DNA of 64,000 nucleotides from JAJZKE01 sp963762395 (GTDB taxonomy: Bacteria > Patescibacteriota > Saccharimonadia > Saccharimonadales > UBA4665): positions 62,001-126,000 of the forward strand of contig CAVXKL010000001.1 in assembly GCA_963762395.1 (NCBI GenBank). The letters run 5' to 3'. Positions 43,444-51,889 of the stretch are shown here, one piece after another. The notes under the pieces were generated by a model. The model searched no databases and had not been told where the DNA came from. It worked only from the letters and a program-made list of their open reading frames with translations. Within the stretch, counting starts at the first letter, position 1; each line of letters begins with the position of its first letter. The translations under genes and the position numbers were made by a program.

Positions 43444-44989
43444 CAACATAGTCGATGCCTTATTGGGTAGCGGCATTGAACTGTTCCACGATCAGTATAA
43501 AGAAGCTTATTTATCTACTGATGGCACTGGTAAAAATGTATTAAAATTGCGGTCGCGGCTGTTCGATGAGTGGCTTGGTCATTACTGCTTTGATGTTTTA
43601 GGTGAGATATTAAGCCCAGATAAGATTACTAAGATAACTAATGTTTTAATTGGCAAAGCGAAATATGATGGCGATATGGTAGAGCTAAACATTAGATGTG
43701 CCATGAAACAAGGAGTGTTATGGTACGACCTGGGTCAGAGTGTGGTCGCTATTTTCGACACAGGCTGGACGATATTTGACGATCCACAAATTATGTTTAA
43801 AAGGCTGCCACACCAAAAAGAACAAGTACGACCAATTGAATCTGAAGAAATTAACCTAATACTTAACTACGTTAACTTAAAGAGTGAAGAAGATAAGTTG
43901 CTATTCCTAGTTGACCTAATTGCTGGCTTTATACCTGGATTCCCTCATCCGCTACTAATACTGCATGGCCCGCAAGGTTCCGGTAAGACTACACCACTGA
44001 GGGTCTTAAAAGAGCTGATTGACCCTTCCCAATTACAGGGCTTACCGCCACCGTCAAAGTACGAAGAGTTCTTACACGTAGCCTCCAAGCATTACTTTAT
44101 GTTTTTTGATAACTTGTCATCTATGCCAGGCTGGCTATCCGATACATTGGCTAGAGCTTCGACGGGCGATGGGTTTAGTAAAAGGGAGCTGTATACCAAC
44201 GACGATGATATTATCTACACTTTTCAAAGGGTTATAGCAATCAACGGCATTAATCAGGTTGTGAATCGTTCAGATCTACTAGATAGAGCAATAATCCTTA
44301 ATCTAGAAAGAATCCCTGATGATAGACGCTTCGAAGAGTCCGAATACTGGGAAGCTTTTAATCATGACAAGCCTTCAATTTTGGGGGCTATATTTACCGT
44401 AATAGCGAAAGCTTTAGCACTACATGCAAGCATACAACTATCCTCTCGTCCTCGAATGGCTGATTTTCATAGATGGGGCTGTGCCATAACGGAAGCTATG
44501 GGTCAACCAAAAGAAGAATTCATTAAGGCGTATCAGGCTAACATAAATACACAACATGACGAAGCGATTGAAGCTAGTCCGGTAGCACTGGCAATTATAA
44601 GTTTCATGAAAACTCGTGAAGCTTGGGAAGGCACTGCAACCGAATTACTTAGTTTATTAAACGAACTATCGGATACCTCCACTCACTTAAAAAATGCTGG
44701 ATTACCTCGTCACCCTGTTTGGTTAAGCCGTGATATAGCCCCACTAGAGCCTGACCTGCTTGCCCACGGCATTTTAGTAGAAAGATTAGACAAGGCACGA
44801 CCACGCAAGATAATTATTAGGAAAGATCTCAAACTTACTGTCGGTACTGACGTATCGACCAAATCCGGTATAGAAAATATTAAGAAAATCTTTGGTCACG
44901 TAGAGATACTTAATGACTTTGATGATCCTTTTGACGAGCGACAGCACGACAGTACGGACGGTAAAAAACTAAAACCATTGGACTCGTAG
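43409..44989 (+). CDS. Replication-type ATPase/helicase of the integrated element
   Basis: The frame opens at GTG 43376, but the ATG at 43409 has an AAGGA eight bases upstream and is preferred (526 aa). After a 150-residue N-terminal part comes a P-loop (LHGPQGSGKTTPLRVLKEL), a Walker B-like YFMFFDNLSSM and an INGINQVVNRSDLLDRAIIL sensor/Arg-finger region. The layout matches the phage D5/primase-associated and DUF927-like helicase group. A C-terminal wing (SPVALAIISFMKT onward) may bind DNA. It probably drives element replication. Confidence 0.65.
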   Translation: MEHEQNQKPSADNIVDALLGSGIELFHDQYKEAYLSTDGTGKNVLKLRSRLFDEWLGHYCFDVLGEILSPDKITKITNVLIGKAKYDGDMVELNIRCAMKQGVLWYDLGQSVVAIFDTGWTIFDDPQIMFKRLPHQKEQVRPIESEEINLILNYVNLKSEEDKLLFLVDLIAGFIPGFPHPLLILHGPQGSGKTTPLRVLKELIDPSQLQGLPPPSKYEEFLHVASKHYFMFFDNLSSMPGWLSDTLARASTGDGFSKRELYTNDDDIIYTFQRVIAINGINQVVNRSDLLDRAIILNLERIPDDRRFEESEYWEAFNHDKPSILGAIFTVIAKALALHASIQLSSRPRMADFHRWGCAITEAMGQPKEEFIKAYQANINTQHDEAIEASPVALAIISFMKTREAWEGTATELLSLLNELSDTSTHLKNAGLPRHPVWLSRDIAPLEPDLLAHGILVERLDKARPRKIIIRKDLKLTVGTDVSTKSGIENIKKIFGHVEILNDFDDPFDERQHDSTDGKKLKPLDS

Positions 44990-45050
44990 TATAATGATAG
45001 TGTTCTCATATTCGGCAAAGATGCATATCGTATTTTTGTTTCTGCTCTCT

Positions 45051-45117
45051 AAGGGCAGCTTGGTGCAGAAGGAAGCGAATAGCAACCGGATGTGTGAACA
45101 GCCAAGCTGTCCTTTTT
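45051..45117 (+). terminator. Long hairpin with T-run before the recombinase gene
   Basis: Thirteen base pairs (AAGGGCAGCTTGG with CCAAGCTGTCCTT, one G-U) close a 38-nt loop and run into TTTTT. The gene starts 15 bp later. It fits an intrinsic terminator or attenuator limiting recombinase expression. The large loop suggests extra structure. Confidence 0.6.
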
Positions 45118-45131
45118 GATAGGAGCAAAGT

Positions 45132-46784
45132 ATGAACAAGCTACGTTACATTGCATATATAAGAAAATCTACCGAGAGCGTAGAACGCCAGTCATTATCT
45201 ATTCCTGCCCAAAGACGTAAGATAAAGGAACTATTCCCTGACATAAAGGTTGTTAAGTGGTTTGAAGAGAGTAAGAGTGCATTTAAGCCTGGCAGACCAG
45301 ATTTTGAAGTAATGATGCAGATGCTTCGTAATAACGAGGCAGAAGCCATTGTGAGCTGGCATCCTGATAGATTGTCTCGTAACGAGGTAGATGCAGCTGT
45401 TATCACATACGGTATACGTACCGGTCTAATAAAAGACCTGAAGTTTGGTTCATATTTCTTTGATAATTCGCCCGAAGGCATAATGATGCTACAAAATGTT
45501 ATGAGCCACTCACAATATTACTCGTCAAAGCTTAGTAAGGATGTAAAACGTGGTAACGAAGAGCGTCGCAAGAACGGACAACTTACTGGAAGGGCTCTAG
45601 AAGGCTATATGAACGTCATAAACCCTCAAGATCCCAGTCGCACTGTTATGGCGAAAGATGACGAAAGATTTAATCTTAGACGCCAAATGTGGGACTTAAT
45701 GCTCACTGGTGAATACAGCGTACCTGAAGTGACAGACATTGCTAATAATCATTGGGGCTATCGTACTAGAGGAAACAAGAGGTACGCTAGCGGTTATGTA
45801 TCAAGAAATGCTATCTATAATATGTTTACTAACATCCGTTATGCAGGAAAAATCCCAGTACCTGGAGCTGATAGTGAGTTTGAAGATGCCTCTTATCCTG
45901 CAATGGTAACTATGGAGGAGTTTAACAGAGTACAGAGGATTTTGGGACGTAAAGACTTTCGTATCTATAACACTAAAAAAGAGTTTACCTTTCGGCCATT
46001 ACTGCATTGTGGTGAATGTGGGTGCTTAATTACTGCCGAAGAGAAGACGAAGCATTATAAGAACGGAACTAGTAAAACCTATACTTATTATCATTGTACG
46101 GGCGTACGTAAGTGTTCTCAGCGTAAATATGTCACTGAAGGCACTCTAGAGCAACAATTCATACAATTACTCGGAAAGTACACAATATTGCCCCAGTTTA
46201 AGGACTGGGCACTAGAGACACTTGAACAAAATAATGAGATTGAAACAACTGACATCAATAACATCTTAGAGACACAGGATAAAGCCATAGAAGCTGCTCA
46301 TAGGGAGATGAAACGGCTTATTAAGATGGCTTCCAAAGAGCTGATTGATGATGAACAGTTTAAAGAAGAGAAAAAAGACTTGGATAAGGAAATCAAACAG
46401 TTAGAGCAGGAGCTAGTTGACACCAAAGAGCGAGCTGAAAACTGGTACGATAGCACCGTAGAGTTCCTAGAGCTTGCCGTACATGGCCGCGAGAAGTTTA
46501 TTGGCGGCGATATTAAGGCCAAACAGGAAGTGCTATCGAACTTAGGTCAAAATCCCGTTTTAATTGACGGAAAACTGCAAATTACAGCGTTTCCATTTCT
46601 AGAACACGTTTCAGAAGCCTATCCAGAACTTGAAGCTGAATATTTAAACCTTCCGACTCTTCCAAAACAGAGGCAAAAGCAGGCTTTTGAACGTCTCCGT
46701 CGCTCATGGCTGGGGATGAGGGATTCGAACCCCCGATCCTGGAACCAGAACCCAGTGCCTTACCGCTTGGCCAATCCCCAATAA
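45132..46784 (+). CDS. Large serine recombinase (integrase)
   Basis: The 550-residue integrase starts behind AGGAG. The resolvase domain has catalytic Ser13 (YIRKSTES), SIPAQRRKI and the ARG-type SWHPDRLSRN. A recombinase domain (about 165-275), a zinc ribbon (HCGECGCLITAEEKTKHY and YYHCTGVRKCSQ, split) and a long coiled coil (about 385-455) follow. The last 26 or so residues (LGMRDSNPRSWNQNPVPYRL) are the antisense translation of tRNA-Gln, and the stop lies just past the tRNA 5' end. The native C-terminus was therefore probably set by a different sequence before integration, or the recombinase is built to end at its target. Confidence 0.9.
   Translation: MNKLRYIAYIRKSTESVERQSLSIPAQRRKIKELFPDIKVVKWFEESKSAFKPGRPDFEVMMQMLRNNEAEAIVSWHPDRLSRNEVDAAVITYGIRTGLIKDLKFGSYFFDNSPEGIMMLQNVMSHSQYYSSKLSKDVKRGNEERRKNGQLTGRALEGYMNVINPQDPSRTVMAKDDERFNLRRQMWDLMLTGEYSVPEVTDIANNHWGYRTRGNKRYASGYVSRNAIYNMFTNIRYAGKIPVPGADSEFEDASYPAMVTMEEFNRVQRILGRKDFRIYNTKKEFTFRPLLHCGECGCLITAEEKTKHYKNGTSKTYTYYHCTGVRKCSQRKYVTEGTLEQQFIQLLGKYTILPQFKDWALETLEQNNEIETTDINNILETQDKAIEAAHREMKRLIKMASKELIDDEQFKEEKKDLDKEIKQLEQELVDTKERAENWYDSTVEFLELAVHGREKFIGGDIKAKQEVLSNLGQNPVLIDGKLQITAFPFLEHVSEAYPELEAEYLNLPTLPKQRQKQAFERLRRSWLGMRDSNPRSWNQNPVPYRLANPQ
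46707..46780 (-). tRNA. trnQ: tRNA-Gln (anticodon CUG), CCA encoded
   Basis: The 74-nt cloverleaf has acceptor TGGGGAT pairing with ATCCCCA, D-arm GCC/GGC, anticodon arm CTGGG-TTCTGGT-TCCAG, T-arm with TTCGAAT, discriminator G and encoded CCA. U1-A72 and G73 are glutamine identity features, and the anticodon loop reads CUG. It is overlapped in antisense by the recombinase coding sequence. A -10 box TATAAT lies at 46794-46799 on the same strand. Confidence 0.93.
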
Positions 46785-46793
46785 CAGTCTGTT

Positions 46794-46799
46794 ATTATA
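46794..46799 (-). promoter_or_regulatory. -10 box of tRNA-Gln
   Basis: TATAAT on the minus strand ends 13 bases before the tRNA 5' end. Confidence 0.5.
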
Positions 46800-46823
46800 C
46801 GTTTTTTTAGACTATCTAGATAG

Positions 46824-48005
46824 CTATTTAAATAAATCCAGATCTTTTATTTGTTCTGGCAGGAATCCGTCTCCAACTTGAAAATTTGCTTGCCACTTAT
46901 ATCCACTGCCATAACCGAGATTTTTCATGAGATTAGTTGGGGCGTTTCGTATACCTAACGGCACGGGCAGATCCTGGTACTTACTGGCAGCGTCAAGAGC
47001 TTTGATCATGACATCAGCGACAACTCTCGATTTCTGACATTTAGACAACACTAAAGCACAATGGAATAGGTTATATTGGCACTCTGGCATACCTATTTTC
47101 TCAACAGCCTCAAAAGTTGACACAGCCAAGTTGAGGGCTGGTGATGACGCAATGCCAACATCTTCGCTGGCAAATATAACCATTCGTCTAGCGATAAACT
47201 TAGGATCCTCACCAGCATTAAGCATTCTTGCCAGGTAATAAAGAGAGGCATTGGCGTCACTGCCGCGCATTGACTTAATAAAGGCACTAATTATGTCATA
47301 GTGATACTCACCATTCTTATCATAACCGGGCAATCTTTTCTGGGATACGTTTTTAATGGTTTCAATACTTATAATTTTATCTTCTAACTCTAGGGCCAGT
47401 TCGAGGTTGCTAAGCGCTATCCTGGCATCACCGCCAGAAGTTTCCGCCAAAAAGTCGATCGTTTCATCCGGCAGTCTTTGCTTATTTATGCCTTCTCTTT
47501 TTATGGCCTGATTTATTATCTTAACTATATCCTTTTTCGGGATTGGTTCGAGTGTCAGGATCTTGCTACGACTCAGAAGAGGGTTTATGACCTCAAAACT
47601 AGGGTTTTCGGTAGTTGCACCTATTAAGATAATTGTGCCGTCTTCAACACACGGCAAAAAGGCATCTTGTTGGGCTTTATTAAATCGGTGTATTTCATCA
47701 ACAAATAATATTGTTCTAAGGTTAAGTCTTTTATTCTGCTTAGCACGATCTATGACCTTCATAACATCAGCTTTACCAGCTGACACAGCACTTAGTTCAA
47801 TAAACTCAGCTTCAATTTCGTTGGCAATAATTCGGGCAAGTGTTGTCTTACCACTACCGGGCGGACCCCAGAAGATTAAACTGACAATTTTCTTCTTTTC
47901 AATTATTTCTCTTAATATTTGATCTTTGCCTAAAAGATGATCCTGACCTACAAATTCTTTAAGACTTCGGGGTCTCATCCTTTCCGCTAATGGTCTGACT
48001 TCCAT
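46824..48005 (-). CDS. rarA: Replication-associated recombination protein A
   Basis: The 393-residue AAA+ ATPase acts at stalled forks. It has PRSLKEFVGQDHLLG at the N-terminus, Walker A GPPGSGKTT, Walker B ILFVDEIHRFNKAQQD, sensor IGATTENPSFEV and the C-terminal clamp-loader-like MgsA domain (AFIKSMRGSDANASLYYLARML, split: MRGSDANASLYYLARML). TATACT ends six bases before its ATG with no ribosome-binding site, so it is probably leaderless. Confidence 0.96.
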   Translation of the reverse strand: MEVRPLAERMRPRSLKEFVGQDHLLGKDQILREIIEKKKIVSLIFWGPPGSGKTTLARIIANEIEAEFIELSAVSAGKADVMKVIDRAKQNKRLNLRTILFVDEIHRFNKAQQDAFLPCVEDGTIILIGATTENPSFEVINPLLSRSKILTLEPIPKKDIVKIINQAIKREGINKQRLPDETIDFLAETSGGDARIALSNLELALELEDKIISIETIKNVSQKRLPGYDKNGEYHYDIISAFIKSMRGSDANASLYYLARMLNAGEDPKFIARRMVIFASEDVGIASSPALNLAVSTFEAVEKIGMPECQYNLFHCALVLSKCQKSRVVADVMIKALDAASKYQDLPVPLGIRNAPTNLMKNLGYGSGYKWQANFQVGDGFLPEQIKDLDLFK

Positions 48006-48011
48006 AGTTCT

Positions 48012-48017
48012 AGTATA
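48012..48017 (-). promoter_or_regulatory. -10 box of rarA (leaderless)
   Basis: TATACT on the minus strand, six bases before the start codon. Confidence 0.5.
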
Positions 48018-48045
48018 TCTTGAAATAGGCTAATATTTATTTGTT

Positions 48046-48621
48046 ATGCTAATAGATTACTTAAATACTGACGCTGAAATCGTAGCCAGACGTCTACTTG
48101 GCTGTCAATTGATAAGGAGTATAGGTAATCAAAAGATAGAAGTTAAGATTGTTGAGACCGAAGCTTACGATCATCTCGATCCAGCTAGTCATAGTTTTAG
48201 GGGCGTAACAAAGCGAAACGAGATAATGTTCGGACCGGCGGGCTTTGCTTACGTCTATTTTACCTACGGCATGCATCACTGCTTGAATATTGTGGTCGAA
48301 CCGCCTGGTCACGGATCAGCCGTATTGATACGGGCTGTCGAACCACTTAAAGGCCTAAAGATAATTAAGGTTAATCGACAAAACGTCGAGGTGAGAACAC
48401 AGCTAACAAATGGCCCCGGTAAAGTTTGCCAGGCGCTTAATATTGACCGAGAACTAAACGGGCACGATTTAAGCAAGATGCCTCTCATGCTAGTTATTAA
48501 GAAGCCGATAGATAGCAGTTTAATTGCATCAAGCGGACGGATAGGCATAAGCATGGCTAAAGACGTTAAATGGCGTTTTTACATTAAAGATAATGCATAC
48601 GTATCTAAAAGCAGGCAGTAG
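48046..48621 (+). CDS. mpg: DNA-3-methyladenine glycosylase (AAG/MPG family)
   Basis: The 191-residue base-excision enzyme removes alkylated purines. The family signatures are clear: VETEAYDHLDPASHSFRG (with the catalytic Glu), RNEIMFGPAGFAYVYFTYGMHHCLN (split: MFGPAGFAYVYFTYGMHHC), VLIRAVEPL and LTNGPGKVCQALNID. It diverges from rarA by 40 bp and is followed by a strong terminator. Confidence 0.95.
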   Translation: MLIDYLNTDAEIVARRLLGCQLIRSIGNQKIEVKIVETEAYDHLDPASHSFRGVTKRNEIMFGPAGFAYVYFTYGMHHCLNIVVEPPGHGSAVLIRAVEPLKGLKIIKVNRQNVEVRTQLTNGPGKVCQALNIDRELNGHDLSKMPLMLVIKKPIDSSLIASSGRIGISMAKDVKWRFYIKDNAYVSKSRQ

Positions 48622-48714
48622 TTTGTGATATATAACACAAATTATCTAAAAACATATTGAAATTTAAAATGCTGGAGCATAAGCTGATTATTAGGAAGTG
48701 TGAGGCTTCCTACA

Positions 48715-48746
48715 GATCCGGGATGTATTTCCCGGATCATTTTTTA
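48715..48746 (+). terminator. Intrinsic terminator after the glycosylase gene
   Basis: GATCCGGG pairs with CCCGGATC around an 8-nt loop, followed by ATTTTTT. Confidence 0.85.
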
Positions 48747-48792
48747 TCTCAAGATAAGGTATAATATTGAACAGGCTAAGAAAGCTTTTTAT

Positions 48793-49386
48793 ATGATTTC
48801 ATCACTAATTAAAATGATCATTGTTGGCATCGTCATAATCGGCCTGGCATTTGTTGGCCGAGCTGAAGCTATTAAATACTGGGACGATAAATTGTCGGCT
48901 GATGCCATGAACCTTAAGTCTTCAGCAGTAGATGTTATTCATGACCATATCGTCCCTGGTGCTTGTGCCAGCAACACCTTAGACCAATTAGTACTTGTTA
49001 GTATAAGTCAGCGTGAGCTATGGGCTTGCCAGGGCATAGTAGTCGAATATACCTCGCCAGTTATTACTGGTATGTCATTTTTAGCCGCTGATCAAACACC
49101 AACCGGTACCTATCACATATATGCTAAACAAACCGATGTTAATCTAACTGGTCACGATTCAACTGGTAGTTGGAATGACTTTGTCTACTACTGGATGCCA
49201 TTTCTAAATAACCAGTACGGCGAATATGGTTTTCATGATGCAACCTGGCGGCCAGCCAATGCCTTCGGCAATGTTAGTCCGGATTCATCCAATGCCTCTC
49301 ATGGCTGCGTTGAATGTCCGCTGGCAACGGCGAAATGGCTGTTTAATTGGACCGAGGTGGGAACAGCCGTAACCATTGAAAGCTAA
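48793..49386 (+). CDS. L,D-transpeptidase (YkuD domain), membrane-anchored
   Basis: The 197-residue protein has an N-terminal membrane helix (IIVGIVIIGLAFVG) and an extracellular YkuD domain. VLVSISQRELWACQG, TPTGTYHIYAKQTD, GFHDATW and the catalytic NASHGCVECP (His-Gly-Cys) are present. It makes 3-3 peptidoglycan cross-links or anchors proteins. The frame extends upstream to a GTG at 48700, but an intrinsic terminator lies inside that stretch, so ATG 48793 is the real start. Confidence 0.9.
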   Translation: MISSLIKMIIVGIVIIGLAFVGRAEAIKYWDDKLSADAMNLKSSAVDVIHDHIVPGACASNTLDQLVLVSISQRELWACQGIVVEYTSPVITGMSFLAADQTPTGTYHIYAKQTDVNLTGHDSTGSWNDFVYYWMPFLNNQYGEYGFHDATWRPANAFGNVSPDSSNASHGCVECPLATAKWLFNWTEVGTAVTIES

Positions 49387-49404
49387 AGAATAAGTAAAGT
49401 CTGC

Positions 49405-49410
49405 TAGACT
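49405..49410 (+). promoter_or_regulatory. -10 box of rmuC (leaderless)
   Basis: TAGACT ends six bases before the ATG at 49417. Confidence 0.4.
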
Positions 49411-49416
49411 AATATT

Positions 49417-50478
49417 ATGATAACAGCGGTAATAATCCTTGGCGTATTGGTGGTTGTTTTAATGACTGTTTTGGTCATTAAAAGACCATCAAAACCGAAC
49501 CAAAACGACGCCCTGCTATTAAAAGCGGATATTACCGAACTTAATAAATCCATGCTTAGCCTTAAAGATGGCCTGCAAAAACAGTTAACAGATCAGCTGG
49601 GCAGGAATAACCAGCAGTTAACTTCCCAATTTGAAGCCAGTGCCAAAATAATCCGTGAAGTTACCCAGAAGCTAACAGAACTGGATAGAACTAACAAAAG
49701 TGTTGGCGATGTCGCCAGTGAGCTAAAGACTCTTCAAAATGTCCTCCAAAATCCAAAACAACGAGGCGTCTTAGGTGAATATTATTTGGAGCAGATATTA
49801 AAAAACATGCTGCCGCCTGGCGCTTATGAGCTGCAGTTTAAATTAGGTGATGACATAGTCGACGCCGTTATTAAATTAGATGACCGTTTACTGCCGATTG
49901 ACTCTAAATTCTCTCTCGAGAACTATAACCGTCTAGTTGAAGCCAATGCCGAAGACCGTCCGGCTCTTGAAAGACAGTTCAAAGAAGACTTAAAGAAACG
50001 AATTGATGAAACATCTAAGTATATAAAGACTAACCTAGGAACATTAGACATGGCCTTAATGTTTATTCCCAGTGAAGCCATATATTATGACCTGCTGGCC
50101 AACAAAGTCGGTCAGAGCGGCGTAAGCGGCCGGAATCTGATGCAGTACGCCGCCGTAGATAAAAGGGTAACTATCGTTGGACCGAGCACTATGTCGGCTA
50201 TGCTTCAGGTAATTGTCCAAGGTTTAAGAAGCTTAGAAATTCAAAAAGACACGGATAAGATAAGAAAGAACATTGAACAGCTCGGTAAACATTTGTTTGC
50301 CCATAACAGCTATATGCAAAAACTGGGCAGTTCTCTTAGTACAACTGTCGGTCATTTCAATTCAACGTACACGGAACTTGGTAAAATAGATAAAGATATA
50401 GTCAAAATAGCTGACACGAAACCATCAGTCGAACCGGCTCTAATAGACAAACCTAATCTAGATAACGATTCAAACTAG
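49417..50478 (+). CDS. rmuC: RmuC-family DNA recombination protein
   Basis: The 353-residue protein has one N-terminal membrane helix and a coiled coil (about residues 30-110). The RmuC nuclease-like core follows, with RGVLGEYYLEQILKNMLP, LLPIDSKFSLENYNRL, ALMFIPSEAIYYDLL and VGPSTMSAMLQVIVQGLRS. It is thought to limit inversions at repeats. The stop overlaps the convergent glycosidase stop by 4 bp. Confidence 0.94.
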   Translation: MITAVIILGVLVVVLMTVLVIKRPSKPNQNDALLLKADITELNKSMLSLKDGLQKQLTDQLGRNNQQLTSQFEASAKIIREVTQKLTELDRTNKSVGDVASELKTLQNVLQNPKQRGVLGEYYLEQILKNMLPPGAYELQFKLGDDIVDAVIKLDDRLLPIDSKFSLENYNRLVEANAEDRPALERQFKEDLKKRIDETSKYIKTNLGTLDMALMFIPSEAIYYDLLANKVGQSGVSGRNLMQYAAVDKRVTIVGPSTMSAMLQVIVQGLRSLEIQKDTDKIRKNIEQLGKHLFAHNSYMQKLGSSLSTTVGHFNSTYTELGKIDKDIVKIADTKPSVEPALIDKPNLDNDSN

Positions 50479-51833
50479 CCAGTTTTAGAACTAACTAGAT
50501 CAATATATAAAGCGGCTGTCCAGGAAAAGTTATTGGCGCTTAACCCTTCGCCGGATATAGGGTTAAAGTATTCGTGAAGACCCGACTTTTCAATCAGCTC
50601 AATAGTTGCTTCCTTTAAAGCCTCGGCATGTTCGTTAAAACCATACCGAAAGAGCCCGTCAATAATTAACCAGTTGGTATTGATCCAAGTTGGTCCCTGC
50701 CAATATCGCCGCGGACTAAACCAGCTGGAATCAAGCGGTGCTGACGGGACTGGGTAGGGCGTACCGAAACGGTGCTCGTTTTCAAGCGACTTAACTATCC
50801 TGGCAGCTCTATCTTTAGATATGGCTCCGCTATATAGCGGCATGAACGAAGCAATAGATGATTCCTTGATTAACCTGTGGGATATAAAGTCTCTAGAGAA
50901 ATATTCTTCGGAATATTCATCCCATAGTTTATTTAGTTGCTTTTCAGCCTTTTCCATGGATTCTAGAAGATCATCGTCAATCTTCTCATCAATAAATTCA
51001 GCGATATCTTTGAGTAAATGATTAGCCCTGATTAAGATGCAATTAAATGTCAAATCCTCAATAATAAACAGGGAATGGTCAATATATTTGCTAAATTCAT
51101 AGTTTTTACGTCTTAATCTTCTTTGGACATCAAAAAAAGCTAAAGCCTCAACATTCGTCAGTCTTTCATCTTTAAAGATGTAACGACTGTCTGACCTAAA
51201 CCAGCCAACAACGTCATCAAATCTGACAGAGTGCATCAATCTAATCCACCAAGGTAGCAGGTGCTCATGCAGCTCGCTCATCCAAGGCGGAGTATCATCT
51301 AGGCCTGTTTCCCAGGGATGAATTAATAGAACTAGGCCTTCACCGTGGGGGTCTCTCTCGGAGTAAAGCCATTTATGGTAGGCAAGTAGACCGTTAAAAA
51401 CTTGTTTGTACCAACGTCTTCGTTCTTGAGCGCTTAACATTTGACCAATCCTAGTAATAGCCTCGGCTAACATCGGTGGCTGAGTTAATCCTGAAGTTGC
51501 TAAATCATCTGGCGCATTGGGGTTAAGCCAGCTGCGCCAGATTCGGTCATGACGGTTCATGTTATTAGGACTTAGGATAATATGGGGTACCATGCCATTG
51601 GCCCACTGGGCCTTAAATAAGCTCCTAATCTCGACCTCTGCTCTTTTGACGTCATAGCTAGACTGGCCAATAGCAATAAAACAACTGTCCCAAAGCCACT
51701 GGTGATGATAGAGTTGCGAATTGGGCTCTGTATATGTGCCTCGGTCGTTATCTTTTAAAACTTCAATCGCTTTCTGTTTTAAATCAATCTCGTTAGGCGC
51801 AGTAGCTGTTACTTTTTCCTCTTCAGTTTCCAT
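50475..51833 (-). CDS. MGH1/GH63-like glycoside hydrolase, (alpha/alpha)6 barrel
   Basis: The 452-residue cytosolic protein has the six-hairpin fold of mannosylglycerate hydrolase and GH63-like enzymes. YHHQWLWDSCFIAIG carries the substrate-binding Trp-Asp-Ser. NGMVPHIILSP, WLYSERDPHGEGLVLLIHPWETGLDDTP (split: GLVLLIHPWETGLDDTP) and RRYWQGPTWINTNWLIIDGL are also typical. The second catalytic acid is expected near NNFSWTAALYIDL. No signal peptide is seen, so it acts inside the cell on a small glycoside such as mannosyl- or glucosylglycerate or trehalose-like compounds. Confidence 0.8.
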   Translation of the reverse strand: METEEEKVTATAPNEIDLKQKAIEVLKDNDRGTYTEPNSQLYHHQWLWDSCFIAIGQSSYDVKRAEVEIRSLFKAQWANGMVPHIILSPNNMNRHDRIWRSWLNPNAPDDLATSGLTQPPMLAEAITRIGQMLSAQERRRWYKQVFNGLLAYHKWLYSERDPHGEGLVLLIHPWETGLDDTPPWMSELHEHLLPWWIRLMHSVRFDDVVGWFRSDSRYIFKDERLTNVEALAFFDVQRRLRRKNYEFSKYIDHSLFIIEDLTFNCILIRANHLLKDIAEFIDEKIDDDLLESMEKAEKQLNKLWDEYSEEYFSRDFISHRLIKESSIASFMPLYSGAISKDRAARIVKSLENEHRFGTPYPVPSAPLDSSWFSPRRYWQGPTWINTNWLIIDGLFRYGFNEHAEALKEATIELIEKSGLHEYFNPISGEGLSANNFSWTAALYIDLVSSKTG

Positions 51834-51877
51834 TTATGGTTTAATTATATGCCACTAACCAAGAATAAATATACTGC

Positions 51878-51883
51878 TATACT
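51878..51883 (+). promoter_or_regulatory. -10 box of the HIT-like gene (leaderless)
   Basis: TATACT ends six bases before the ATG at 51890. Confidence 0.45.
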
Positions 51884-51889
51884 TTTGTT

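Larger units (their letters stand above)
36541..46710. mobile_element. Integrated element adjoining tRNA-Gln (left boundary approximate)
   Basis: A large serine recombinase abuts the 3' end of a tRNA gene, the usual integration site. To its left are genes common on such elements: a DUF5659 protein, a small partner protein, a replication-type ATPase and membrane proteins, all on short operons. An IS1595 transposon is nested near the left end. The left junction is not proven; it must lie between the last host-type repeat (ending 36540) and the gene at 40285. Confidence 0.5.

Noticed and set aside
36596..46781. AATCCCCAA shared by 36596-36604 and 46773-46781 as att core repeats
   Set aside because: Only 9 bp, expected by chance at a few percent. 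The right copy lies at the tRNA 5' end rather than its 3' end, and no further tRNA sequence flanks the left copy.
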